From NCBI GenBank assembly GCA_963920765.1, contig OY987249.1:498501-562500 (forward strand): DNA of 64,000 bases. The letters run 5' to 3'. Origin of the DNA: Ulota crispa. Its lineage: Eukaryota > Streptophyta > Bryopsida > Orthotrichales > Orthotrichaceae. Below, one piece after another: positions 48,040-60,441 of this stretch (its first letter is position 1; every line of letters starts with the position of its first letter). Position numbers and translations under genes: made by a program. The notes below the pieces were generated by a model. That model was not told the origin of the DNA and made no database searches. It saw only the letters and a list, made by a program, of their open reading frames with translations.

Positions 48040-51000
48040 CACTAGAAAAAGTACATGTTTTTAGTAATGTCAATTTAAATGTGCGGATCTGTTACTCAAG
48101 ATGTCTTCTCTGTAAAAGTGGATATCCAAAAAATGCGTTAAGATTGATAATGACAAAACGTCCCCAAATCTGGATTGACAATACCCCATTTTTAAAAAAA
48201 GTTGAATAAAATGTACTGGTTTGGAGTGAAAAAATATTCCATGTAAAGTTTTGGGCAGTGCCACGTCCACACATTTCTCATTCAGTCAACGATTTGTACA
48301 TCTAATCAAATGCAGATGTGGCTTGTGACGTGGACCTTATAGAAATATGACGTTGTCCTAATGGAGATCTCTCCATCATGTAGATACTCGTTATTTATTT
48401 ATGTTTGTATTGATTTCAATAAATCAACAGTAATGGCAAAAAGGGTGGTCGTTGTGAGGACCACGGTTTGGTAACAGCGCAGCAGTCATAAATTCCAGTG
48501 CGCTGCGCCGTTTTGTCACATGTACAGCTCAAGAGAGTGGGTAGCGGGTTGGCTGAGCCAATTTCCTGCTTCACTAGCTGTCAAGCCGTGGGCCGTCATC
48601 ATCGCTCGACGAGTCCAATGAGGTTTGAATCCAAACCGGCGGGTGGCCAAAGACGAACACTTCTCCAGCCAACCAAATCCACGACTTGGCGACTAAAAAC
48701 AAGCGTTTGACGCTATTATATGCCCGCAAGGGCATGTGGCTATTTTACGGTGGTGTTTATTTTATAATTTAATCATTTTTAAATGTTTATCTATATTTTT
48801 TGAAAGGCTCATATGTTTTGTCTTTGTTTGAATAAAATATACTAAGGATTTAGAAGTGAATGAGAAAGGTGTGAAAGGAAAAGAGGTTTGGCATCTATGT
48901 TAGGGTTAGAATAGAAAGGAATATGGACTGATGTGCCCACCTTTATACCCTAGATAGGATATAAATTAAGGAGGAGAGATTCCTTAGTTGTTGGAAGTTA
49001 GTGTATGAGTATTGGTGGGAAGAAGGGAGAAATTTTGAAACTTTGATGTGAGAGAATTTTTTGTGTATATATGATTTTGAATTGAGATTTGAGGAAGTTG
49101 TTTCTTGTGTAATTATCTTTTCAAAATGAATTTGCAAGTTTGATTTGGAATTGTAATGCAAAAGTTATGAGTGTTTGAATTTTGGAGTCAAAAAACCAAA
49201 CTATGAAGAAAGGCTGAGACTTTGACAAGCCATAGCTTATGATTTGTATATTATTTTGCAATAAGATTTAAAGAGAGTGTTTATCTTAGTTTTGGCTTTT
49301 TAGAAAGTCCTTAAAACTGAGATTTGAAACTTGAAAGAGAAAGTTATAGAAGTATGAAGGATGGAAGTGGCTGCTTTTTTGTTATGAGAAGGCCAAAACT
49401 TTGAAGAGTTACAACTTTTGAACAATATGAATTTTTTTTTTCAAAATTTGAGAAGTGATAGTTTGTTATTATAGATTTTTGAATTATCTTCAATCATTCT
49501 ATTTGGAGTCTTATTGAAGAAGTTATAGTGTGTAGGAGTTAGGGGTTTGGATTCTCTCTAAAAATTTGAGACCCACACTTTGATTGATTAGAACTTTTGG
49601 CCAAAGTTTTATTTTGAAGTAAAATTTTTATGAATTATAGCTAGTGGTATCATTTTTTCAAATTGATATCAAATTTCTATAGGTGATGTGTAGAACAAAA
49701 GTTATAGAGGTTTATAGAGGCAGTATTTAGTTTGCAAGAAAGAAAAAGAGCCTCTACTTGAACCCGCATATTTTTTGGACAGTAGTTTAGATTAATTGGA
49801 GGGATGTTAGAGAGTTAGAAGAACTTTCTGAATTATTATTACATTTATTATTTGAATCTTTGAGCCATCTGTGGCAGTAGAAAAGAGTTCGCAGCCTTTC
49901 TAGGACTTGTTATTTGTGATTTTCTTTATTGTTTTATTAAAACATGAAGACTTGAAGACATGAAAACTAAAGATCTGAAGAGTGAAAATCAAGACCAAAG
50001 ACGATTTTAGTCAGCAAAGTACGATCGTAGCGAGACACGTTGCGTGTTCCCAAGGCGCGCTGCTTTCAACCTGACAACTTGGACACAGAAAATGCTGACC
50101 TGGCATACAAATATAGATCAACATCAGTTGTTCTCGGTTGGAATTTGTTGTTTTGTAAAATGTCACTCTAGATACATACACGTTTATTTGGACAATAGCA
50201 ACGTCTATTAATATGTTATTACATGCTAATATTAACGTTGGTCTCTAGTGAAAATATTGTAGCTTATCTCCCCGTAGTCACAATGCATGTTTACCTTAGG
50301 TCAAACGCATACTTTCACACGTTTCTAGAAACTATAATGTTTGCAAATATTATTTCCGTGTTCCCTAAGTCATTGCAATTCACGTTAACTACGTTTGGCA
50401 ACCTGTGAATATTATACAAAACAAATTCAAAATATCTGAAGCGTTTGTTACTAAACAAGTATGAAATGACATGCATAGTTGCAGTACACGTTTATATATT
50501 ACTATAAAAGCTAGTGTGGACGTCTTTTTATTCAAGATTCCTATGGAGACCACTTTTTTTCTATACAAGTCAAATCATTACCAACATTCGTTTTGACCAT
50601 AATTACCTCGTCTGGGACTACACGCCATCAATGCATACTCACAAATAATTCATTGTCCCACTTGCTGACGTTTATACTATTGTGGTTTCAAACGACCTGA
50701 AAACATGCCATAACATTGCCAATGACGACTAACACAACCATTCATCCATTTGGTAAGACTGTATACATAGAATTACTTTCAAAGTAGATGTAATAACAAA
50801 TGCCATTCACATTCATGCAAATATCTATGATGTTCACCATGGCTTGCAGTAGACATTCATTACAATACACCATGTTCTCAATAGCACACAATGTACAAAG
50901 CAAGCATCCAATACAACATCCGGAGTGACACTTAGCCGTTTGAAATAGCAAATTTGCGATGTGCGCTCTGACATTCCACAAATTAATCTCCCTTTCATAT

Positions 51001-52139
51001 TGCTGCTCCTCTAACTATAATAGAAAATTAGCCTTTGTTTTCAGATGTAATTGACACATTGAAATGCATCAATCCTTCCATTGTAACACAATAACATTTC
51101 TATCTATCATAGAAACTGTTGTACATGACATTCATATCAATACATCTTCTTTAGTAAACAACATTTGCAATAATGACTTTGGCCCTCAAATTTCTTCCCA
51201 AACATCTTGAAAGACCTCTACTAATATTAAGGACAAAGTACATCGTAACATCTTTAAAAACAACTGTATATTTGAAAAACATAGCACTGAAGTGTCATTC
51301 TTGTTGATCACAGGTATTTCCTCTTCTTCAACATATTTTGCATTGAACTATGCATTTGGTCCACGCATTTATTCTAATCAATATGTGCTAATAACTATGC
51401 ACAACACTTACATGCTCACCACTCACACAAACATGTGCTATCTGAGGTACAAAACTATGTAATACCTGAACACAAAACACTATATATGGCAACTAATTAA
51501 TACTACTAAAACCCACTAGCTCTAGCCACAACCTCACATCATCTTCAAGAAGTCATGAAATTATTTGTCCTCTACTGCTGTCATGCCAATACACACACAC
51601 AACTTACTCACTTGGTACCTGCAACAAAAATAAAACCCAAGTGAAGACATAATCCATAATTCTCTTGACTTCATAATTCCTTATCCATATTGACTACACC
51701 AAGCTGTAATATGACAGGCTAATAAAAATTGAGATAAGGAATATACCAAAGGAGCGGCAAGAGAGTTCAATGGATGAGTCACATGATTTGTTTCAGAGCA
51801 GCAGAGACGCTGCCCGTGTTACAGTCATTTTTAGAAAGGGCAAGGCTTTCACCTTTGCAGAACTGGTAATTGTTTAGACTTACCACGAGTCAAACTGTAA
51901 TACCATTCCACGGTGGCAGTCCCATGTCTCGAAATGCTGGTGTATATGTTTTAAATAACGTTAATGTTTAGTCTAATGTTGATGTGTATTAGCATTGATT
52001 CCATTTACTCTTTCAAACATTTTGTTAAACCGACAGGAAATAAGTGCTTATATGTGAACAGTGTATTGGGCAAAATATATCTCAAAAAACACTGATGTTA
52101 GTGACCAGACATTTAGAAAAACACGGGTTTCTTATAGTG
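48040..52139. mobile_element. CACTA (En/Spm) element, 4.1 kb, inserted in the Harbinger transposase
   Basis: Starts CACTAGAAAAAGTACATG and ends with the inverted CACTATAAGAAACCCGTG. Both sides carry the 3-bp target duplication TTA (48037-48039 and 52140-52142). Removing the element plus one TTA rejoins the Harbinger transposase. I recognise no transposase inside, so it is probably non-autonomous. 48850-49900 contains degenerate repeated phrases (AAAGTTATAGA, TTTGATTGATTAGAACTTTT) that could be an older LTR or tandem remnant. Confidence 0.85.
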
Positions 52140-52142
52140 TTA

Positions 52143-52760
52143 GGAAGTTGGATTCTAGGCCAAGGTACAAGCAAATTTTATCACCAACATAACCTGAATC
52201 AGCTATAATCAAATCACGGCTCAATTCACAGCTATCAACTCCTTCAATTTGGATTGTTGGCCCATTTAGTCTTTTTCTTGCAACCACTTTTTTGAAATGA
52301 TTTGACATAAAAAGTACACAAGAATTGTGTATTGATTTAGGGATGCATGCAAAAACATTTATAAATTGGGCTTCATGATCTACAATGGCTTGAATTATCA
52401 TAGAATAATTATGATCCCAATCATACCAATCCATTGATCTGAGATCCTACAAGTAGGCCTAATTGGACATGAGTACAATCCAAACCACCACAACATTGTG
52501 GTATACCACGGAGGTTTTTGAATCCAAGCTTTACTTTTGATAAAGCTTCTCTTGTTGGTCATTTTAAATGCAAAGGCATAGCAACTAAATCAATGCTGAA
52601 AGGAAACGCTTACAGATTTTAACACTTGCTGAATCATCCACGCCAAAAAAGTTCTCCCTCAGAGTCATGCATGTCTCCGGTACCAAGCCTTCTCAATGCA
52701 ATGGCTACTTATTTAGGCATAGTCATCAATCTCCCGGTAATATCAATCAACCCTAGAGGA
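52143..52760 (-). pseudogene. PIF/Harbinger transposase, 5' part
   Basis: Minus-strand segments in shifting frames: IALRRLGTGDMHDSEGE; FGVDDSASVKICKRF; IPQCCGGLDCTHVQLG with the first catalytic Asp (52478-52480); then WYDWDHNYSMIIQAIVDHEA and LIIADSGYVG with the second Asp (52198-52200). These match the DDE_Tnp_4/HARBI1 family. Frameshifts and stops show it is dead. At the 3' side the frame that fits the continuation is NLLVPWPRIQLP. Confidence 0.85.
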
Positions 52761-54749
52761 GGATTTTTGACCAGCTCTTCATGTACCACGTTGTAAACTT
52801 ATCAAAAAGTTGATACAAAAGTCAAAAAAATTGGCAAAAGCACTCAAGATCCTCTTGCCTCACTAAAGTTGAGAATTGTTCCTACTAGTGAATGGAACGG
52901 GGCTTGATATAATAAAGTCCACAATCTGAACCAAGTATGTTTTTCTTGCCAGCTTTGTGAACAAATACCTCTTGGAACCTATTCACATTCCAAAACTGAA
53001 TGAAGGATAGGTAACATCTCTTTGGCTCTTCTTTTATGGTTGCCAAGCTTGATACTCTTGGTGCCTTGGTCATTTCACTATTTTCAAACATTTCATGAGT
53101 TGTTAATAGTAACATAGTTCCATGTTTGATGCAATTGCTACTCCCATAGTTGCAATTGCAACTTCAATGTTGGCATTTTTCATGTTGTATGACTAGATAA
53201 TGCAAAAAATGTTTGCAAACCAACATGAGATTGGATTCTACAATGAATATTTTGCCCACTCAATCAAGTGGTTTTGTCTCCCATTTTCAATTCCACACTC
53301 AGTTACATTTAATATCTTGAGAAAGAGTTAACAAATGATTTTGTACTAAAAGAGTCAATAAATTCTTTTGGACTAAAATGTATGAGTTTGTTTACCTTGT
53401 TGTTAGCACAAGCAAAAGCTACAAATCTCTTGGCATCCTCTTCAAAAACTCCTTTGTCAAAAGCTGCAATCACCTAAGCATTGCAAATATAATTAATTGA
53501 ACATAATATGCTTCAAAATTTTCAATGCTTCCTACCAAGGTAAATGCATGGAAGATTGATATGACATAATTAAAATTATTGAGTAAGAAAAGGGTGATTA
53601 CATTATCCAAGAGATGTTAAAGTTGAATTATGGCAAAACAAGACTATGGTATGCTAATTGAACTCACTTGTCATGTACAAGGATAATATTCTCTTCTTGG
53701 ATAAGAGCTTTTGGAAATTGGCAAATCTTGGATAGACCACTCTAGCTACCAATAATGAGGTCTCCCTTCCTGTGCATCAAAAAACATTTCAAAGACTTCA
53801 TTAGTAATTCTTGATTCTTCACAATTGCAAAGATACTGACTTTATTTAATCAAATCTTTCATCATAAAAATAATCAAAATAAAAATGTAAGAAAAAATAA
53901 ACAATCAAACAATATTATATAGATTGAGATTGATTAATCAATGAAGAAAATTTCAAAATTAGATTAGTATATGCTATGGACACGTTTTAGTTGACTAATC
54001 AAACTATTGCCTTTTCAAAAAGGGCCTTTCCAATTGTCTTCATAGCATTGCTCAAGCTAAGAAGAGCATTCACGTAACCAACAATGGCTCTATCCATTCT
54101 TTTGCATTCAAGTTGCATTGCATCAAGATGGCGCATTTCCTCTGATTTTAAATTTTGTCTATCCAACTCTATGATTTCCCTATGACAAATATCCTCTCAA
54201 TCATGTCCACCACTAATGGCTTCAACAAACTCAAGCCTAATCTTATCCATAGAAGCTAATGCACCATTGATAAGCGATATTTTTTGGTAGAATAATCAGT
54301 GGATGATTCACCACCATCTACAACACATATAGATAAGATTGCTAAATATTAGAATGACCAAAAAATATTCAAAAGGTTTTTATAGAGTTTCATAAGGCAT
54401 TTCTAAGTCTATTCTTTACAATAGCAACCCAACTTTCATGCAAAATTTCATGGAATGAAATTCAAATCCAATCTAATTGATTTGACCTTCCTAAGCTTGG
54501 GAAGCTTCAACTACATACCAAAATATTGCCAAAATATTTGTTGTTGTTTGTAACGTAGATTAACATCAAATACATAACCAAAAAACAAACCAAAAAGGTT
54601 TAAAAAATACCAGTAGAAGGTGCCATCATTCCACGATCAAGAGGCAAGTCTCTAGCATCCACATCATGAGAAATTTTAGGAAACCACTCCAACATTGCTA
54701 GGTAGATGGTTTGATCAAATGGTGCCCTCAGAAATCTCCCTAGATGGTT
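52761..54749 (-). pseudogene. Decayed interior of the Harbinger element
   Basis: Lies between the Myb/SANT-like frame and the transposase, both on the minus strand. 53115-52885 is a 76-codon open frame (FIQFWNVNRFQEVF) that may be the transposase N-terminus. The rest has only short frames. Confidence 0.4.
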
Positions 54750-55168
54750 TTTCATTTCCAAAGACTCATACAAAAGTAACTTGGTTGGCCGAATGGTATC
54801 TTCTTTTCATAGTCATGTACTTTCTTGAAGTTTGGTAATAAATGTTCCCATTTATCTTGAATTTGTTATTGGTTTCTAAGTACACTTCTTCCCCATAGGT
54901 CATTTGCCATAACTTTCCTCTTCTTTGGAGCTATGGTCATTTGAACATGATGTGATTTAGTTGGACCATATTTTTTGTAATCTACCCTCTTGCAATGGCA
55001 CAAAGATAGAGTCTTTGCCAAAGACCATCTCCCGGATTTATAGACTTTGCCATCTTCAACACCATGAGATTCCCCAATATCCACCTCAATTTGATCTTTT
55101 GATTGAGTTTCAAGATTGATTGGCTCATGGTTCCAATTGAGATCAATGGGAGGTCTTTGGGGATCCAT
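54750..55168 (-). pseudogene. Myb/SANT-like (trihelix) accessory protein of the Harbinger element
   Basis: Starts MDPQRPPIDLNWNHEPINLE; contains GRWSLAKTLSLCHCKR and, after a frameshift, IQDKWEHLLPNFKKVHDYEK, a typical trihelix/Myb-SANT-like pattern. PIF/Harbinger transposons encode such a protein beside the transposase, and orientation and spacing agree. Confidence 0.65.
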
Positions 55169-55432
55169 CTCTACACATGGAATTTACAATAGGAAATTGA
55201 TATGTGCACACTAGGTGCTTGATATGTGCACACTAGGTGCTTGTTATGTGCACACCAGGTGCTTGATATGTGCACACTAGGTGCTTGTTATGTGCACATC
55301 AGGGACCCAGTAACTGACCAATGGGCTTCTTTGTTCCCTCCCAGCCTTTATGGGCCTCTCCCTATTGGTTCCCCTAACATTCCCATTCATCCCATGCTCT
55401 CCCCTAATCCCCCGAACCCACCCCAACCCTCC

Positions 55433-55630
55433 CTCCCCTCCCTTCCTCACTCCGACCCTCCCTTTCTCACTCCGACCCTCCTTTTCTCACTCTGACCCTC
55501 CCTTTCTCTTTCCGACCCTCCCTTTCTCACTGCGACCCTCTCTTTCTCACTCTGACCCTCCCTTCCTCATTGCAACCCTCCCTTTCTCACTCTGACCCTC
55601 CCTTCCCCACTCCGACCCTCCTTTGCCCAC
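55433..55630. repeat. Minisatellite, 20-bp unit, left arm (degenerate)
   Basis: About ten head-to-tail units like CACTCCGACCCTCCCTTTCT with many single-base differences between units. Inverted counterpart of 57111-57310. Confidence 0.85.
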
Positions 55631-56152
55631 CCTGACCCATCTAAATCCATCCCAAACCTCTCCTTCCAACCTCGACCTGCTCTCTTTCACTATATTTATT
55701 TACTTTGGCAATAGCCATGCAAAATGCTTGTTAGGCATGAGAATTCTTGTATTAAGTTGAAGTAAGGTAGCATCACCTATAAGCATCAAACTAAGGATAT
55801 TGGAGTAGGAAAACCAATTGTTGATATTTGAAAAATGTGTTATTAAGTAAGCAAGAGGAAACCAAAAATATTGGCATCAATTTAAAAGTTCCAATTATAA
55901 GCATTTGTTCACAAAGATTTTTCAAGTCTAAAATCAATGAAAATGTATAGTTAAGAGAAGGAGATGCTAAAAAAGACGCTTATTGAAGTCTTTATTGTGC
56001 TCATATGCACATAATACTAACTTTAGTAGTCACTTAAATTGTTAGATGGAGCATCCAAAACCGTCATGAAAGGTGACAAAGTACCATGCTTAGGGTAGTT
56101 GAATGGTGTCATCACCTTCTTTATTTATTTACTCATGGCATTCCAAAACTAT

Positions 56153-56578
56153 TTAACCCTTAAAGGATTATTGTCCCCTCGGGGGACAAATGGAAGTTTG
56201 GGCTTGTACCTATGGGTAGACTACTTTGTGGGATTTTTTGAAGGGTTAGGAGTCCCCCAAGACAAGCTCCTTCCACTCCACTCTCATTTGCCCAAGTGTC
56301 CACACCTTATGCCCATAAGGGATGACCCTCTTTGGAGTCTACAACCACTTACACAGGGATGCCATGCTCAAATTGCCCCTCTCCCTCTAGTTTTGATAAA
56401 TTCTTGCATAGCTTCTTCATTAATCATTAAAATGAAGAAAAACTTAGATGGCCGCATAGGTGTTTGAATTTCCACCTTCAATAAAAGTTTCAAAAAATCC
56501 CACAAAGTAGTCTATCCATAGGTACAAGCCCAAACTTCCATTTGTCCCCCAAGGGGACAATAATCCTTTAAGGGTTAA
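56153..56578. mobile_element. TTAA-flanked element forming the centre of the palindrome
   Basis: TTAA at 56153-56156 and 56575-56578. Ends CCCTTAAAGGATTATTGTCC and GGACAATAATCCTTTAAGGG are perfect inverted repeats, and the symmetry extends beyond the TTAA into both arms. The inner 230 bp is homologous to 39100-39466. Confidence 0.65.
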
Positions 56579-57110
56579 ATAGTTTTGGAATGCCATGAGT
56601 AAATAAATAAAGAAGGTGATGACACCATTCAACTACCCTAAGCATGGTACTTTGTCACCTTTCATGACGGTTTTGGATGCTCCATCTAACAATTTAAGTG
56701 ACTACTAAAGTTAGTATTATGTGCATATGAGCACAATAAAGACTTCAATAAGCGTCTTTTTTAGCATCTCCTTCTCTTAACTATACATTTTCATTGATTT
56801 TAGACTTGAAAAATCTTTGTGAACAAATGCTTATAATTGGAACTTTTAAATTGATGCCAATATTTTTGGTTTCCTCTTGCTTACTTAATAACACATTTTT
56901 CAAATATCAACAATTGGTTTTCCTACTCCAATATCCTTAGTTTGATGCTTATAGGTGATGCTACCTTACTTCAACTTAATACAAGAATTCTCATGCCTAA
57001 CAAGCATTTTGCATGGCTATTGCCAAAGTAAATAAATATAGTGAAAGAGAGCAGGTCGAGGTTGGAAGGAGAGGTTTGGGATGGATTTAGATGGGTCAAG
57101 GTGGGCAAAG

Positions 57111-57310
57111 GAGGGTCGGAGTGGGGAAGGGAGGGTCGGAGTGGGGAAGGGAGGGTCGGAGTGGGGAAGGGAGGGTCGGAGTGGGGAAGGGAGGGTCGGA
57201 GTGGGGAAGGGAGGGTCGGAGTGGGGAAGGGAGGGTCGGAGTGGGGAAGGGAGGGTCGGAGTGGGGAAGGGAGGGTCAGAGTGAGAAAGGGAGGGTTGCA
57301 GTGAGGAAGG
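57111..57310. repeat. Minisatellite, 20-bp unit, right arm (8 perfect copies)
   Basis: The unit GAGGGTCGGAGTGGGGAAGG is repeated exactly eight times from 57111 to 57270, followed by two variant units. The paired left arm has the same unit but degenerate copies. Confidence 0.93.
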
Positions 57311-57515
57311 GAGGGGAGGGAGGGTTGGGGTGGGTCAAGGGGGTTAGGGGAGAGCATGGGATGAATGGAAATGTCAGAGGAGCCAATAGGGAGAGGCCCG
57401 TAAAGGCTGGGAGGGAACAGAGAAGTCCATTGGTCAGTTACTGGGTCTCTGATGTGCACATAACAAGCACCTAGTGTGCACATATCAAGCACCCGGTGTG
57501 CACATATCAATTCCC

Positions 57516-58155
57516 TTACAATACCCATTTGAAAACTAATAACCATCATAGTCTTCAAATACATTTCATAAAGTTTTTGAAATACTAAAAATTAACAAAA
57601 ACATATTTCAATAAAAAAAAACACCCCAATCAAAGTTATGCGTGAGTTTTTTGATAGATTCCTAGATTGCCATAATCAACTCTCTGCATTTTCATTTACA
57701 ACAAAATCCATTTGTCACAAATACATCTTTTAACAATCTAAATTTATGAATTTGCAAGCGCACTCATCCAATCCTTGAAGCTTGAGAGCTCAAAAGCCAG
57801 CTACACCCTTTGCCAACCACAGCCGCCACTCCACCTCCAAGCACACCTTGAGTGTTAAAAAGTCTTCAATAGATTTGAGATTCTTTTTAAATAGTCAAAA
57901 TGACACTTTACAAGAGGTCATAAAAAAGAAAACCACCTTCCATTGCAAGTCAAAAGCCAACTGATCAATCGGTAAAACTAGAAACCGTGCTTCTTGTTCA
58001 TTGAAGTTGGCCAATCGACATTTGCCGGCCCTAACCCTAAAGGTCCTTCCATGTGAATCTATAGGAGAAGCTTTTGGACTTTAGTGGGAGGTTTGCCCAC
58101 TAATGCAGCATGGTAGGACACCCTTAGAGGCGGTAGACTAGTTTTGTCATTGTGG
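57516..58155. other. Intergenic DNA, nothing recognised
   Basis: No gene recognised; a 60-codon frame at 57782-57964 has no domain features. Confidence 0.35.
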
Positions 58156-58927
58156 TTAACCCCTAAATGCGCAAGCGACCAGACTTGGGTCTTTACAAAA
58201 CTTTGAAGATGACTAGAACCTTATTAAGTTAATATTTTTAGTACTTTTTCTAGGTCTTTACAAAACTTTGAAGATGACTAAAACCTTGTTAAATCATTAT
58301 TTTCAATACTTTTTTCAAAATAAGTTTGTTTTGAAGTCTATTTTCCACATCAAAAATCTGATTTTGAAAATGAAAGTTGATGATTTTTCTACTCAAGACT
58401 TTGTACAGGGTGTCTATTGCAATTTTGAGTTTTCTAATGTTAGGAGATCTTGAGAATAAGTCTTAAATATATTAGAGCTTAGAAAAAATCCATATCAAAA
58501 ATCCATATAAAAAATACATAGGAGTATATTTTTACAGTCATAAATTGATTAAAGTTAGACATGTAATGACCTTGACCCCTCCTCGCTGAATCAGACGGAA
58601 ATGTCCTCAATTCCCGTGTATTTTGACATCCGCCGGTGAGGAGGGGTTAAAGCTCATACTTTTTGGTGACCAACTGTTTAGATTTGACATGTCAAATGAG
58701 GATTAGAAGACTTCAAGTCACTTTTGCAGTTTTAACACCCTCATGTTCAAACATTATAATTTTTAAAACTATAAGTGATATTATTGTGTTTTCTTTCCCA
58801 TGTAATCTCTAACATGTTTGGTTTAAATTTGTACGGTTACTATTGAGAAAAACTTGATGAAATTTATGAAAAGTTTGGTTAATTGTTCAAATTCCAAGAA
58901 GGTGAAATAGGCCTTGGGTAATTTTTA
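58156..58927. mobile_element. TTAA-type element with a nested TTAA element
   Basis: TTAA at 58156-58159 with end CCCCTAAATGCGCAAG. The right end is decayed (GGCCTTGGGTAATTTTTA near 58910-58927). The interior is homologous to 14410-15079 and 31529-32179. It carries an additional hairpin at 58572-58650. Confidence 0.62.
58572..58650. mobile_element. Nested compact TTAA hairpin element (79 bp with TTAA)
   Basis: TTGA at 58572-58575 and TTAA at 58647-58650 bound a 71-bp body with ends CCCCTCCTCGCTG and CGGTGAGGAGGGG. The same place in the two sister copies holds a single TTAA (14782-14785 and 31822-31825). Confidence 0.78.
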
Positions 58928-60441
58928 CCTGGTGACGTACTGAGATGAGTGATTCAAACCAATTTTTATGTGGTGGTTGATTGAATAATAAAATTTCCAA
59001 GTCTTTTTATTTGTTGACAAAGGGTGCTTTGCAAGAATCAACAAAAAGCTTACTGGAATCAACCTACCAAGTTGCCTAGAACAATTTTAATGTGAAGGCA
59101 CAGCAAAATAACAAAGAGGGACGGTTTGGCTCGATGCAGGAGTTACAATCACTTGAAGAAGACAGGTTGTACACATTATTGTGCTGTAATCTTTCCACCT
59201 GTACGACAGCAAAACTGTAGTATCAACTACTATGAAATGCTACTCAATGAAAGAGTCTAAGCTTAAATATTGAAGATGCAAGCAAAGAAACCCCCTCCAA
59301 AGACTTCCTTTTCTGTAAATAATGTGGAATTTTCAGGTTTGTTTAAAAAGATGTGAAGAGATGAAACCAATGCTGATTTTATTCACTAGATTTGAGCAAG
59401 TGGCTAGGCACCATAACTAGATGGATAGAAGCAATATCCTAAAACATAAGCAACAGTGCAACACCATTAAGCTTATATGACAAGTGTAATGACTGGTTGG
59501 TGAATTCATGAAGAAAATTGATATGAAGTAAGTTACAAGTAGTGCCATCACCATGACTATCCAAATTTGGAAGAGAAAGTGGCCTTTGTGCAATTCAAAA
59601 GGCTGCATTTAAGAATAAGAAAACTTGAACTTCTGTGAATTTTTTTGCAATTATTTCTTACATTTGCAAGTAAATGACAATCATTGGGTTTTCACTATGC
59701 TATATAATATTTTCATTGTTCATTGGGAATCAAGACTAGAAATTTGAGTAAAGAAATGAAAACCTTGGTTCTTGTAGAGCTGGTGTGAGTTCTGGAAAGC
59801 CAAACATGTCACAAAAGGATGCAAAAACTTGAGAGGGGTTGGATTTTGAGCATCTTCTTGATGCTCAAGATCCCTTTTAATGCAATATCAACATCTCACC
59901 CCTCTACACTTAAAATGAGCTGATTTTTTTTCCACAAGTACCTTTAATAGTCTGGGGCAAGATCCTACAATTAGATTTTCAAAAAAATAAAATTCCTTAT
60001 TTTTTACTCATTCCCTCAAAAGTGGCAGTTTTTAGTGATTTTAATAGAAAAATGGGCTTGGGCCTCTAGGGAATATGAGGAAAATCTAAAAACTTTGAAC
60101 ACACAGATTGCAAGGTATTTGCATTTATAATGAAGAAATCAAGATTATTGGCACCTTGCTTGACTTGATTTATGGCTTTGAATTTTCATAATTTTAAATA
60201 TTTGCAATGCTCATTTCAAATTTCTATGTTTTTTTTGTTGAAGAATTCAATTTAGAATCTAGAGATATAAAAGTAAAAAATATACACACTTGGTTTTCAC
60301 TTATAATTTTTTAAAATTAAAAGTAGGTTCAAAATCAAAGGGAAACAAAATTGTTAATAGCTCTTAGATAGATTTGAAAACACTAATCCCAATGGTGAAA
60401 TTGCTCTACCAAGAAATATTATCCCTCTAACAATTTTTTTT
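58928..60441. other. AT-rich intergenic DNA, nothing recognised
   Basis: No gene recognised. 59890-60010 resembles 38000-38110 in inverse orientation (GATCCTACA, AAAAGTGGCAGTTTT). Confidence 0.35.

Larger units (their letters stand above)
55192..57515. mobile_element. 2.3 kb near-palindromic element with 8-bp target duplication
   Basis: Flanked by TTACAATA at 55184-55191 and 57516-57523. Ends GGAAATTGATATGTGCACAC and GTGTGCACATATCAATTCCC are inverted; the left end has about five tandem copies of GATATGTGCACACTAGGTGC-like units, the right about three. Both arms (about 1.05 kb each) are nearly identical between about 55700 and 57030. An 8-bp duplication fits hAT or a similar superfamily. It is inserted about 20 bp upstream of the Myb-like frame. 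No coding capacity. Confidence 0.85.

Noticed and set aside
48850..49900. Possible LTR or tandem repeat inside the CACTA element
   Set aside because: Repeated phrases are too degenerate to place ends; no TG...CA borders, primer-binding site or gag-pol sequence found.
57111..57310. Regular repeats that might recall a CRISPR array
   Set aside because: Units are contiguous without spacers and the genome is eukaryotic; this is a minisatellite.
57041..57564. Repetitive Gly/Arg/Glu-rich and Pro/Ser-rich open frames
   Set aside because: The 20-bp minisatellite stays open in several frames; no independent coding evidence.
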